DNA of 64,000 nt from Rhexocercosporidium sp. MPI-PUGE-AT-0058 (lineage: Eukaryota > Ascomycota > Leotiomycetes > Helotiales): assembly GCA_020746875.1 (NCBI GenBank), contig JAGTJL010000005.1:186001-250000 (forward strand), written 5' to 3'. Below are positions 23,525 to 34,986 of this stretch, one piece after another. The position numbers and the translations under genes were made by a program. Each line of letters opens with the position of its first letter. Within the stretch, counting starts at the first letter, position 1. The notes beneath the pieces are model-generated. The model searched no databases. It had not been told where the DNA came from and was given only the letters and a program-made list of their open reading frames with translations.

Positions 23525-26138
23525 ATGCTGTTCCACGTTCTTTCCGCTTCGGCACTTCTTCTTTCTAATACTGTTTTTGCTTTCAGCGTTCAAAGCACTG
23601 TTTTGGTTATTGCGAAAGATGCTACCTCATCCTACTCCGCGACCTCTGGTTTGACCGCCTACGGAATTCCATACCAACTCCTGACCGTACCATCGACTGG
23701 AGCTGCACTGCCCGCACTCAGCACCGCGAGTGGCGATGGAAACTTTGGAGGAATCGTTGTCTTGAGTGAGGTTTCTTACGACTACAACGGCGTATTTTCC
23801 AGCGCGCTCACTACCGATCAATGGAATTCGCTTTTTGACTACCAGACTTCATTTGGAGTCCGCATGACTCGGATCGATGTCTTTCCACAAGCGCAATTTG
23901 GTATAGAATATGATTGTAAGAGTATTGGAGCTTGAGCTGATTTTTCCAGGAACTACTCCAGCTTCTGCTACGAGCCCAGGTTGCTGCGAAGCTGGCGTCG
24001 AGCAACTCATTTCCATCAGCGACTCCACCTCATTTGCTCAGGCTGGTATGAGAATGTAAGATACTCTGTTGGCATGAGATCTATAAATATTTTCTAATCT
24101 CGAGCGTAGTGGAGCGACAATGTCTACCAAAGGATTGTACCATTACCCCGCCGTCATCACAAACAGCAGCATTGCCACTTCGATCGCTAAATTTGGTCCA
24201 TCTGGGATTTTTACCGGGGACACCACCGCTGCGGTGATCAATAATATCGGAGGACGAGAGCAGATGGTCTGGTTCATCAGTTGGGCAGCCGATTGGTCCC
24301 CTACATCGACATATCTCGAGCATGCTTGGATCACCTGGATGACTAGAGGTCTATGTAAGTGGTGCAGATTGAGAGCGGATGGTAGCTTTGCTGACAATTT
24401 TTAGATGTCGGTTTCCGCAGAGTTTACTTCAGCACTCAAGGTAAGGTTACCCACGAACCGGAAATCGCTCCATCGACCGATATTCCCCCTGCATAAGTCT
24501 TTAACGCCAGGATTCCTTTTGATGAACATTCAGAAATGACAATGTTCTTTTGACTGGGGAAAATATAATAATCAATTGATGACCATTCGTACTAACTTTC
24601 TTTTTTTAGTTGATGATATGTTCCTGGCCACCTCGCTCTACAGCCCCGCGAACGTAGATTTCCGTGTCACACCAGCTGATCTAGAGGGCCACGTTACATG
24701 GTCTGCGGCTCTCAATGCCAAATTACCAGCTGGAAGTGTATACTTCACTGAAATTGGACATAACGGCAATGGAAATATTGAGGTGGGTCGCTCTCGTATC
24801 CCCTACTTTGTTTGAGTTTCGGCTAAAAATAGAGCAGGCCTCAGTTGCCAACGATACTGCAGAAATCTGTAGTCCTAACTCTGCCATCGAGTACGACGAG
24901 CAAATTGATACCGCATTAGAGTTCCAAAAGCCCCTGGGAACTGGTACAGATATCTGGCCCAGTACACCAGCGACTTATGCCTGGAGTTTGGCCTGTACCA
25001 AGCTTGATGCTCTTCAGAACTGGTGGACTAACCCCGCAAACCGTGATGTTTTTGCCCATGTCACCCACACATTCTCTCACGCAGGTCTCAACAACGCAAC
25101 TTACTCCGATGTTAGCAAAGAGGTAATGAATTCGATCCACATGATTTTATGATGATCCTAATTATTACTGCAGATTTCGTTTAACCAAGCATGGCTCGCC
25201 CAGGTCGGCATCGACCAAGCTCTTCATTTCTCAGCAACCGGTCTTATCCCGCCGTAAGTCTCCTCAAAAATGTGTAACTAGAGAGCTAAATGCTGACGTC
25301 CTCTCCAGTGCTATTACAGGTATGCACAACGGGGATGCGTTGCGGGCATTTACGGACAATGGAATTGTCAACGGCGTCGGTGACAACACCAGACCTGTGC
25401 TCATGAATTCCGAGCATGAACATTGGCCATTGATTTCCACTGTTGAAGGCAACGGATATGCTGGTTTCCAAATCACCCCTCGTTGGGCCACTACCATCTA
25501 TTACAACTGCGATCTGCCAGCTTGCACTGTCGCCGAGTGGATCGCAACATCAGCTGGTGCTGGAGATATCCAAGATCTCTTGGTCAATGCCGTTGAGGTC
25601 AACACGAAGCATCTTCTCTCTCTCCATCACGACCCGTAAGTATCACATTTATCCGACTTTCTAAAGACCGCCAACTCACCTGTTAAATAGATTCATGTTC
25701 CATCAAGCCAACATGAGATGGGCGGATGTGCCCGAGACTGCGGTCAATGGAGTTGTCGGCAAGTACTCTTTGATCCAAATGTGGGTTGAAGTGGTTGTTC
25801 AAGAAATGATGCGTCTGGTTGAGTGGCCCTTGGTTTCCTTGAAGCATGATGACATTGCCGCTTCATTCGCTTCGCGTATGGTTCGCGACAACTGCTCTCC
25901 AAATGTCGCCTTGGTGTATGGAGATACAAACACAACCAAGACCATCACTGGGGTCACCGTCACCACCACTGACAATCTCTGCGGTGTTGAGATTCCAGTT
26001 ACCCTCCCAGGTCCAGTTATTGCCACACAGGGTAGAATTGGCAGATCAGAACAACTCGGGTCTGATCCTTTGACCATCTGGTTGACCATGACTGGATCTC
26101 CCGTCACTCTCCGCCTGCGTACGCCAATCACGCTTTGA
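23525..26138 (+). CDS. agd3: Secreted GAG deacetylase, Agd3-like (CE18)
   Basis: Nine exons (23525-23900, 23950-24055, 24110-24354, 24405-24440, 24610-24782, 24838-25122, 25174-25253, 25309-25635, 25691-26138) give 691 residues; exon 4 is only 36 nt. The protein starts with a signal peptide (LFHVLSASALLLSNTVFAF). The catalytic half shows the deacetylase metal site: VDDMF (about residues 255-259) and HTFSH (about 389-393), the NodB-style DD and HxxxH motifs. The N-terminal part, with the CC pair in SPGCCEAG, matches the family's non-catalytic region. In Aspergillus, Agd3 (CE18 with CBM87) removes acetyl groups from GalNAc in galactosaminogalactan, making it cationic and adhesive outside the cell. 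Divergence from the synthase and the nearby epimerase strongly support this role. Confidence 0.88.
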
Positions 26139-27866
26139 ACAGCCAAAGTGATTTAGCGCTAGAACACAAAAAACATCACAGAAACGTAGAATACACATAC
26201 ATAATACATCACACATGATTGTTTCTCTCCAAGAATATTGTGCTATCCGATTTCTAACCCTCCACAGTAGTTTACCGTCGACATAAATTCTGTTATGACG
26301 ACTGCCCCTATCCACAGAATGATGAAAAGGGGCCCCTGCTCGGTCTCAAGCCTGGATGTTCTAGCGAGCATCAGTGGCTTTGCAAGCCCGAGTAGCTATC
26401 ACGCCACGGTCACAGCCTATCGACTACGCTGACTCGGAGCATTGGTACCCTACAAGTTGGCATAACGCTTTGACAAGTTCACCAAGGGCGTCCCCAGAAC
26501 GCCACTAATGCCGAAGCCTGTCTATAGCGAATCGGCCCCGCCTACCCTATACGTGCACATGCTCCGTGTGCATACGCAGGCATCAGAGTTTTTTTTTTAT
26601 CAAGGCTCAAGCGGCATAAGTCTCCGAGGCCGTTGTTGGCTTTTCTTTTCCCGAAGCCCGATTGCCAGGATAGACATGCACCCCACACATCCCGTTTTAG
26701 AAGCCGAGGAAGCGACTAAAGCAATCGGAATAGTCTTAATATCTTTTATTGGGAGGACAAGATTTGTTTGAAATTGCCGGTGGCCTGATTTGGAGAAGCT
26801 AGGTGATAATTGTGCGGCAGCGTAGTTGGGGGGTTGGGTTTGTTTCAACTCTTTCTCGCAAAGACGGGACGGTGCCAGCACTCGAAACGGGAATGCCATG
26901 CATTCTGGCTCTCGATCGTCCCAGTCCTACTTAGTAATTGTTCCATTGCCAAGACGCCGCCCCTGAGTTATCGAGGTGACTAGCCGTGAATGGCGTGTAC
27001 TTTGACCTCGTCTGAGCCACTAGCGAAATCTAGCATCACAACAAACGACGGAAGTCTGCTCCCATGTGCGTGCTGGCTCGAGCAATGCCAAGCCGTCCGA
27101 AATGATCGTGGCAGTCACTCCGTTTACAAAAGAACTTTCTTCGGGGTCGGCCGCGTTGGGAAGGAAGACGTCTCCTGAGGAGTGTGGAATCAAGGTGGAG
27201 AAGGAGAAAGTGGACGCGTATACTAGCTGGTCCTTAAGAGGTTCGTAGGTTTTATATACAGCCTAAGTGAAAGATATCTAGTTCTACCCTGTACCGTACG
27301 CGATATGATTATCATTTGGCTCGAAGCTTAAGAAGTAAAGCCTTCAAGAGAGTCAAATGAATCCACCTTTCCCGATGTTGATCTCTGTTTGATTGCTGGG
27401 CGGTGATAAAAGTCCGCTCTCCGTCCCCAAGATCCAGGTCCAAATAGAAGTTAGTCGAAGCTTGCATGGAAATCGGTCCACCCAGATGCGTGTCCGCTTT
27501 CCGGACGGCCCTTCAAGCTCCCCTCGAACCCCTGAGGGGGGCGGATGGGTGGGTTCGCCTCCTCGAGCCAACTCCTTCTTCAAGAAACCGGGGCTTCATG
27601 CCAACAATTTTAGCGAAAGCAAATCTAGACAAGCTTTAATTTTCGAAATCATTGATGATATCCTTCCAGTACGAGTATAAGATGTGCTCGAGGCTCAAGG
27701 CCAGGGTTTTCGCACTTTGAAACAGCTTGTTGGACCTTGTCACAGTCTTCGAATTTGCGTCAAACGGAAGCTTTTACCAAGACGCTTGAATACGAGAATC
27801 CAAAACTTGCTATTTCTTAACCACTTGGTTTCAAACGAAGGTGGCAGCGCCAGCGACATTTATATT
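26139..27866. other. Intergenic between deacetylase and epimerase
   Basis: About 1.7 kb with no convincing gene. I looked here for the hydrolase genes that accompany these genes in Aspergillus and saw none. The reading frame of the epimerase is open upstream of 27867 but without an ATG back to 27684, so that part is probably 5' leader. C/T-rich stretches at 27350-27600 may be promoter. Confidence 0.5.
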
Positions 27867-29333
27867 ATGCCTGTGAACCCATTCCTATCAAACATGACAT
27901 CTTCAACATCCAACCTTGAGCTTGAGATGAATCAGAAAGGACATCGTTGCACAAACAATCTCACCATGTCACACCCACATCTCGAAGTTTCATCGCCATC
28001 CTCTCCGGCATCTCCACTTTCTCCCTTGAGCCTCGCCAGTTCACTTGATACAGCCATCACCAACGATACAGCCGATGAGTCCCATCTTTCCTTCGACCCT
28101 CAGGATACCGAATCATACGTCCTGGTAGTGGGAGGTCTTGGTTATATCGGAAGTCACACCGTCCTGGAACTACTCAAGGAAGGCTACAACGTGATCGTTC
28201 TAGACAACTTGAGCAATGCATATCTTACGGTCTTGCACCGCATCCAAACACTAGCAACCGAGCATTTCAGCAACCAGAAAAGGCCGATGCCATCTCTCAT
28301 ATTCCACGAGACAGATTACCGGAGTCCAGTGGTCAAGTCAATACTCTCTCAGTATGCGTCGCCACCCACCTTCAGCCTAGATCAGGAAACGCCGAGGTCA
28401 AGAATCGTTGGTGTTATACATTTTGCGGCTTTCAAATCTGTCGAGGAATCTATCCGCCAGCCACTCAGATACTACTCAAATAATATCAGTGGACTAATAG
28501 AGTTCATATCCACATTAGAAGAGTTTGGAATCAAAACCTTCGTGTTCTCTTCCTCGGCCACAGTCTACGGATCAGCCGCCAATAATGGCGTCCCTCTGAA
28601 AGAAGAGCACTGCAGCCACCAGCCGATTGCCACAGTCGACGAGAGTGGAAGACGAAGTGTAACACCACCTGGAGTCTCTGGACTCACATCTCCATACGGA
28701 CGTACGAAATGGATGGCCGAAGCCATTCTCTCAGATTTGGCCATAGCCGACCCCGAATGGTCCATAGCAGCGCTCAGATACTTCAATCCAGTTGGCTGTC
28801 ATGAGAGTGGCCTTCTCGGCGACGACCCTCGACAGAAACCAACCAACCTTATTCCAGTCATTGCTAACGTAATGAGAGGGAAGTCGCCTGCGCTCAAGAT
28901 TTTTGGCACAGATTGGGATACCACGGACGGCACAGCTGTGCGTGACTTCATCCACGTCGTGGATCTGGCTCGTGGACATATCTCAGCGCTTGCAGCTGCC
29001 ATTGGAAACAAGATTCAAGGCTCCTTCAGGACTTTCAATCTGGGAAGTGGGCAAGGGCATTCTGTTTGTGAGGTGCTTGGGAGCTTGGAGAAAGTGTCTG
29101 GGGTGAAGATTCCTGCTGACCGGGTCGGGCGTCGCGATGGCGATGTTGGATTTTGTGTTGCTGAGGTCTCGAGAGCTAAGGAGGAGCTGGGATGGAGGAC
29201 TGAGAAGAGTTTGGACGATTCCGCGAGAGATGTGTGGAACTTCATGAAAGTTGAACAGCGGCAAGAAGACGAGCCGGTTGAGGATGCAACGAGGGTGCCG
29301 AGATCAAAAACTGAGGCTTTAACGGAGCAATAA
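27867..29333 (+). CDS. uge3: UDP-glucose/GlcNAc 4-epimerase, Uge3-like
   Basis: Intronless, 488 residues from the first in-frame ATG (27867); the ATG at 27894 has a better context and is an alternative. It is an extended SDR: NAD-binding GGLGYIGSH begins about residue 89, and SSSATVYG precedes the active-site pair Y277/K281 in SPYGRTKW. Typical GalE segments follow (ALRYFNPVG, AVRDFIHVVDLARGH). Epimerases of this group interconvert UDP-Glc/UDP-Gal, and Uge3 also UDP-GlcNAc/UDP-GalNAc, supplying both sugars of galactosaminogalactan. The C-terminal tail is short and charged. The roughly 80-residue Ser/Pro-rich N-terminal extension is longer than in ordinary GalE proteins. Assignment to Uge3 rather than the housekeeping Uge5 rests on the neighbouring Agd3-like and Gtb3-like genes. 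Confidence 0.85.
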   Translation: MPVNPFLSNMTSSTSNLELEMNQKGHRCTNNLTMSHPHLEVSSPSSPASPLSPLSLASSLDTAITNDTADESHLSFDPQDTESYVLVVGGLGYIGSHTVLELLKEGYNVIVLDNLSNAYLTVLHRIQTLATEHFSNQKRPMPSLIFHETDYRSPVVKSILSQYASPPTFSLDQETPRSRIVGVIHFAAFKSVEESIRQPLRYYSNNISGLIEFISTLEEFGIKTFVFSSSATVYGSAANNGVPLKEEHCSHQPIATVDESGRRSVTPPGVSGLTSPYGRTKWMAEAILSDLAIADPEWSIAALRYFNPVGCHESGLLGDDPRQKPTNLIPVIANVMRGKSPALKIFGTDWDTTDGTAVRDFIHVVDLARGHISALAAAIGNKIQGSFRTFNLGSGQGHSVCEVLGSLEKVSGVKIPADRVGRRDGDVGFCVAEVSRAKEELGWRTEKSLDDSARDVWNFMKVEQRQEDEPVEDATRVPRSKTEALTEQ

Positions 29334-29832
29334 TTTTTATACCATGATACCTTGTACAGTACATATAGATAATGATAATTTTAATGAGTAAATAGAGAGA
29401 CCAATCTATCGCTGGGAAGTGTCATGTGAGTTGTCTCGTCTCGGAATGCCCTCATGCCAGTTAGTCCCATCGGCTTACCTACCCACAGACAATCTCGTAG
29501 GTAGCTCTTTCATAGTCTTTAATACTACAATTCAACCAACTCAATTGCTTCCTCGATGGTCCCACAGCATATCCTAGCATTATAATCTCATGATGGCTTT
29601 CAATGACTGGTGGTAATATTTTCAAGAGTCATTCTTGAGACCCAGCATCACTTCGACATTCTTGATAATTAGCGGACTGTGATCCCTCGAAAAGTACGAT
29701 TTTGTAAACGGATATGATTTGAATTTCCCTAACCCATGTTTTCCGTATATTTTAATCAGAACCGCGCATTGAATTTCCTATATTCGGTACTGGATTCACT
29801 TCCAAAATAAAGATAAAACACTTTGTTACACT
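29334..29832. other. Convergent 3' region
   Basis: This 499 bp lies between the epimerase and the next gene, which converge. It is AT-rich and should contain both polyadenylation regions. No gene is seen. Confidence 0.5.
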
Positions 29833-31152
29833 CTAGATATCCTCAATCACAATCCACAACAGCTTCCCTGCCCCCTTTTCCTCCTTGTCTTTCTTCATCT
29901 TCAAGTCGCCCTTGCCAATCTTGGAACTCGAATTTCTGCTATGTCTTTCATCCTCGTTGTCACTGTGACTGCTGTCCGAGCCGTCAGAATCTTTCCCTCG
30001 TTTACGACCTTTTCTCTCTCTCTTACGCTCCTTCCTGTCCGCTTCCCTTTCCGCTTTCTTCTCTCGCCTCTCGGACTTGGAGACCTCTTTATCTCTCTTC
30101 TTCATCATCTTCTTGTGATTTTTCTTGTCACTTGAGGCCACCTGCCTTGCACTCAGCTTAGCAAATATTGTCGTTTGCTCAATCGGGGGAGGAACATCGA
30201 AGTCGAGATGAGCACTGTACGGAGCCACAAGCCGCAATACCCGTTCCGCTGTGCTGATGTAGAAAGTATCATCAGTCAGCGGCGCCAGTTTGGGCAGACT
30301 TCCCGGGACTTTGAGGATTTTTCTCGTGGCAAGACTCGACGCAATGCTGACCTTCAGACCTCGAGGCTCGAACAACTTCTTATTGACTTCCCGCATATAG
30401 AGCTCCGTTCTGCCCTTCGAAACTGCAGCAGTACCAAGTTTCGCAGTGGCTTGGACTGCCATGCCAGCGAAGGCAAACCAGTGATGTGGTACCATGCCGA
30501 GGATGCCACCTGCTAGATCGACGATTTGGAGCGGTGGGTTTTTGGTTGCGACGACGTTGAGGTTGTCAATGAAAGCGAGGAATTCTACTTGTCCGATGTC
30601 TCTTGATGCGAGGGCTGGTGCCCAGGCTCGAAAGTATGCCTCTGCTAGGCCGGGCTTGGTTTGTGGAATAGCGATTGGATTTGGGAGGGGGGCTTGGTGG
30701 GATTTGATATGACGGGGATGCTGGGTGAAGGCAAGTGCTTGCGATAAGATTTCATCATCGTCCTGCAATTTTGATTGTGAACTAGAGGTCGAGGCGGCAT
30801 ATGTGATGGAATTAGCATTTCTTAGACCGAGGTCTTGCTGGTAGGGTTGCTTTTGGTCGCCACTTGAAGATGAATTTGTCCGAAAGTCAGGCCGTTCGTT
30901 GATTCGAGTTGGAGGCTGCAAGTACATTTCAGAAGAGTGATTCGTTCGGAATGGGTTGTTTACTGGAAAGTTGGATGTTGTTACACCATATCCTGAGCTC
31001 TGCTGATATGAGTCGGTGGGGAGGTACGGTGGGGGTGGAAGGGGTTGAAGTTGTTGATACCGTAGCATGTCGGAGTGTTCCGGCCGATTTGCTGCCATGG
31101 TTTGGTATGGGGAAGTTCCCCAATGCTTAGGACTCGCGTGGTACGAGTTCAT
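29833..31152 (-). CDS. Conserved-looking charged protein, unknown function
   Basis: Intronless, 439 residues. The N-terminal 150 residues are disordered, rich in Gln, Pro, Ser and Tyr (QPLPPPPYLPTDSYQQ). A globular part follows (about residues 165-330) with YFRAWAPALASRDI, FLAFIDNLNVVATKNPPLQ and GGILGMVPHHWFAFAGMAVQ, which is well formed and likely conserved. The hydrophobic GMVPHHWFAFAGMA stretch is too broken by polar residues to be a sure membrane helix. The C-terminal 100 residues are almost entirely Lys/Arg/Glu/Ser (KKMMKKRDKEVSKSERREKK), suggesting nucleic-acid contact or a nuclear location. I recognise this arrangement from fungal hypothetical proteins but know no function. Confidence 0.75.
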   Translation of the reverse strand: MNSYHASPKHWGTSPYQTMAANRPEHSDMLRYQQLQPLPPPPYLPTDSYQQSSGYGVTTSNFPVNNPFRTNHSSEMYLQPPTRINERPDFRTNSSSSGDQKQPYQQDLGLRNANSITYAASTSSSQSKLQDDDEILSQALAFTQHPRHIKSHQAPLPNPIAIPQTKPGLAEAYFRAWAPALASRDIGQVEFLAFIDNLNVVATKNPPLQIVDLAGGILGMVPHHWFAFAGMAVQATAKLGTAAVSKGRTELYMREVNKKLFEPRGLKVSIASSLATRKILKVPGSLPKLAPLTDDTFYISTAERVLRLVAPYSAHLDFDVPPPIEQTTIFAKLSARQVASSDKKNHKKMMKKRDKEVSKSERREKKAEREADRKERKRERKGRKRGKDSDGSDSSHSDNEDERHSRNSSSKIGKGDLKMKKDKEEKGAGKLLWIVIEDI

Positions 31153-31920
31153 TGTAGTGATTGGTAAATAGTAACTACAAGTGCAATGGACTCAGTTGGT
31201 ATATTAGAAACTTTATTGAAACAGGAAATGAAGACTTGATGACGAATGTCTATGCCTGGCAGCCGAACTTATTATACACATCTTGCGTCGCGTCATGGTT
31301 GCAAGATTCGCAATAAGTGTACCTAATTAGGAACTGTGATGTGCGAGGCTGAGGAAGGTTGATCAAGACAAGCTTCGCAAGGAGCGGGACTTGATTGGAC
31401 TAAAGCCCTATGATTAGCATCTATTGCTGACACTACTTCAGCTGACAGGTCTAGCAGAGCATCAAGACCCACAAATGATCACTCGCTCGCAAAAACACCC
31501 CTCGTTTGGGTCTAGCGGCTCGAGGCTCCGGTGGATCACTTGAAGAGAATTAGCTAGGTGTGGAATTAAGTCGCGTGCTGTAGTGGGATTATCTGCATAT
31601 CTAATATCGGGTCCTCATAATGTCTCTACTCAAGGGATTTAGAAGTGAAGAATCTAGAAGAACGAGGAAGGGAGCGAGGAAAAGTATCTAATAATAAGGA
31701 CGGGATATTATGACAAGTTTCGTCCTAAAGGAAATCGAGAACTATATCTAAAATAGGCTAACCCTGACGCTCAAGATATACTGTACGGTTGTGATTAAGA
31801 GAGTCTGGACGTCGAGACGTGAGCCTCATAATCCGAGTCTCTTCTTCCAATAACCTTGGCTGTTGCATTAGAGAGCTGAGAGTTTCTCGGTTGGATATGG
31901 CTCACGTAGGCTTGCTTCCA
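31153..31920. other. Intergenic, no gene seen
   Basis: This 768 bp region lies upstream of the minus gene at 29833-31152 and downstream of the HD hydrolase. It is AT-rich with many stops in all frames and probably holds promoter and 3' sequence only. Confidence 0.5.
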
Positions 31921-32725
31921 CTAGTACATATTATCCCAAGGCGCCATCAATTTATTCATGCTCAACCCGTCTCGGAATTCCCTTTCCCCAAGATGCGTAG
32001 TATGTGCCCATGGCTTCAACTCTTTCTCCTTCCTAAGTGTCTTTGCAAAACACGCACTCCACCCCTTCCTCGGATACACTTTCACCACATCCTCAATCGT
32101 CTCTCTCGCAACCAAGTCCGCATTCTCCCCTATATTATCAAAGATTGTCGCTAACTGGATCAGCGCTCCAATGCGTGTAATAGTCCCTACATCGCCCAAG
32201 TCCTGATGTCTGATGACTGCTTCTGCGACATGCTCGGCTTGCTCGATAAGGGCGCCGTTTGATTTCAGAACGTCTAAGGCGATGAGCCCACCGTAGAATT
32301 CAAAAGACATTAGTGTGTCGTGGAGATTCTTGTCCGTCGTCCCGATGTCATGTAATAAACAAGTTAGGAGATACGTCTCGTCGAAACTGGGCGTGGACCA
32401 GCTGGGAAACGCTTGCGCGAGAATCGCTTTTCCTGTTCCAACTTTGTTAACAACCGCCCTGCTGTTACTCTCTACCCATCCCTTTTCCAGAAGTGGCGAG
32501 CGTACCATAGTAGAAAACTCGCATAGAATGATTGAATGTCTCAATAGGCAGTTCCTTTTGAGCATATTCATGGACAGCCTTGGCGAGAGCACTGTCTGGT
32601 AGTGAGGTGGAGGAGACGGAAACTAGTTTTGCCGGCCCAGAAGAAGCTCGAGACTGAGAAAGGAGAGTTTTGAGGTGTACGGGGACGGCATTCCAGCCGT
32701 ATTTCTCAATCGCAGGGTTGATCAT
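31921..32725 (-). CDS. HD-domain hydrolase, cyanamide hydratase-like
   Basis: Two exons (32725-32506 and 32432-31921) give 243 residues; the 73 nt intron joins HSMRVFYYG to KAILAQAFPSW. Metal-binding HD motifs are visible: the first His in FNHSMRV (about residue 67) and LLHDIGTTDKN (about 105). LMSFEFYGGLIALDVL follows, with further histidines in EAVIRHQD. This order matches fungal cyanamide hydratases (urea hydro-lyases), which convert cyanamide to urea with zinc in the HD site. The length is normal for the family. Some homologues act on isocyanides or other small nitriles, so the substrate is not certain. Its neighbours suggest no pathway. Confidence 0.82.
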
Positions 32726-34986
32726 CTTGAAATTCTCGTGACCTCGTTTTTAGGCTGGGCAGCGATGTGAAGTCGAATTGGCTCTGTGCAGCTGAGTTGT
32801 TGCCAACCCAGAGCTAGCCTCACTTCTTTAAATAGGAATCATGTAGTAGCTTCCTCGGGATATGAATTTCGAATGCCGTCGGGATTGGAGACGGAATGCC
32901 TGATGCTTATAAGTTTTCTACCTGCTTAGTCCATCGATGCATTGTAGACTGCTGTTTTAGGAAGCCGGCACGTTTTACTGACTAATTTTGCAGAGTAATG
33001 TCCAATTCGTTATTGTGGCTCTGTCAGCTAAATAGACGTAGAGTTAGAAACAAGTGGCTTGCCTGACAAATAAGATGGTTCTAGACAAAGAAACAGAATA
33101 AGCGAAAATCTTTGAATGTGAGGAGTGGAAGATGACTCTCATGTCTATAGCCGCACCCCGTCGCTTATAGCCTATGGGTTAAGATTACATCAGCTGCAGC
33201 CTACGTGCATTAACGACGGACTTAAGCAGAAAGCTGTTCATAAATAATTATCCGTAGGTCCTGATTAAGCGGCTACAGGCCACTGCATACCTGCTACCAA
33301 GTGATCGTGAGTTCTTGAGTCACCTGGCGGGGATCCTCTCGGTTGGCAATCTGGATGCTGTAGCTGGTTTGTTTCTCGACTTTCTTGACAAGTGCCCATT
33401 TGCTCTCTTCAACACCAAAATTTCGTTCTCATTAACCATGAGGCAACTTTGCATGATGGTATTGGTGGTGGTGACCTGGGTGACCTGAGGACAAATCAGC
33501 ATCATGTCATTGCCGAAGGGAGTTGTGGCTTTGCTTAAAGCATCCGCGTGTAGTAAAGCAAGAGAGATAACAGATTCACCATGAACACCTGCTGTAGTAT
33601 TAATGAATATGTAGTATGACTTCGACTACTGGTGACCTGCGAGCCGGTGGCCTTCGTCGCTGCATACTTATTTCTCGTCTCTGCCCAGCAGAACCGAGGC
33701 GCACATTGGGTTACCCATTGTTGATGAAGGCTTTTAATTTTGTGTTAGATTTCCGAGTTGAGGGCGAGAATACCAAGTGTGATGTTGCTGAATGGAATAT
33801 TAAGGTAGTATGATGTTGGAGGAAGAGCAGCGTCCAAGTGGATCCAGAGCAGGGATGTCGAGATTTCTTGGTCGAAAGAAGATCTGCCTCGACGTAGGTG
33901 CAATATAAATACACATTAAAGGATCTCTCTAAAAGTGCGATCACTCGTAGCGATGATTCACGCGCTGGTAGCTAGGTCGATGGAAGTCGCTACGTTGCAA
34001 CAACAATCCGCCGCAGATGTCCAGGTGAAGCTAGTAAGCCACAAGATATTGAATGTATCATTGAATCCAGTGATTTGTGAGTAGTATGCAAGTCTTCCGT
34101 TCAGCTTTCCCTAGGAGATCTATATACTCAGAGCTGATGTCCCGATGAACGACATGGGCTTGCCATAGAGATGATTAGAATAGGAGGAAGGAGCCTTACA
34201 TCAAGCATAGGGTCTAGATGCATCAGCTGACCTTCATTTCACACTTAGTTTACAAGAAGGTGCTCTCCCCTATTTGATTCCTGCAAACCTATCTCAATCC
34301 TGAATTGAGCCAGAACAAGCAATCCCCTTATAGGCCCAAGAAGCATCGACCTACTCTAAATACCAACATGAAAGTACTACTTCTCTTAGTCATACAAACC
34401 GAGAATTTGTAACTTCATCCGGGGTTGTGGCTGTCGAGGGAAGTTATCTTACTTTCATTTGATTGTGGATTTCTTGTTGATCTGCGCAAAATGATTCTCC
34501 GGATGACAGCCCGCTTCTGCTTTCTGGCTGCAGTTGCGTGGATTTTCTATCACACACTAGATCCCATACGATTTTCAAACATAGAGGCTTGCTTTCATCA
34601 TCGTACTAGATATCTCACTCGTCTAATTTTATTGAGGGTATATCGGTTTCAACATGTAACGATCTAGCTAATGATTCTTCTCAAGTTATTTTCAAATAGG
34701 CCAAACCCTGTACCTCTCCTTTCACCTTGCAAATGCATCCAGAATCATCCTTAAAGTTGATCAGTTATTTCTACCACTAATTACTCCAGGTGGGAAACGG
34801 TAACACATCGCTCCATCAGGGAAAGCGTCTGATGGCTTCCGACGGGTTACTCCAATAATACTAGCGCGACATTGACGTAAATGGCTCTCCCTGAACATCA
34901 CTGTACCTCTCCCCCGACACCCTTCAAAATACCAACCTGCATCAACAAGCTTGGCTTCTCGCAAACACCTGTACCTTTTTGGAACC
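32726..34986. other. Gene-poor 2.3 kb gap
   Basis: No convincing gene. Open frames at 33320-33505, 33616-33813 and 34425-34667 are short, carry no domain, and have poor start context. The sequence is AT-rich and stop-rich in all frames, and may include old decayed repeats, but I found no matching inverted termini. Confidence 0.45.

Noticed and set aside
27684..27866. Upstream extension of the epimerase frame
   Set aside because: It has no ATG, only a GTG at its start, so the first usable ATG at 27867 was chosen.
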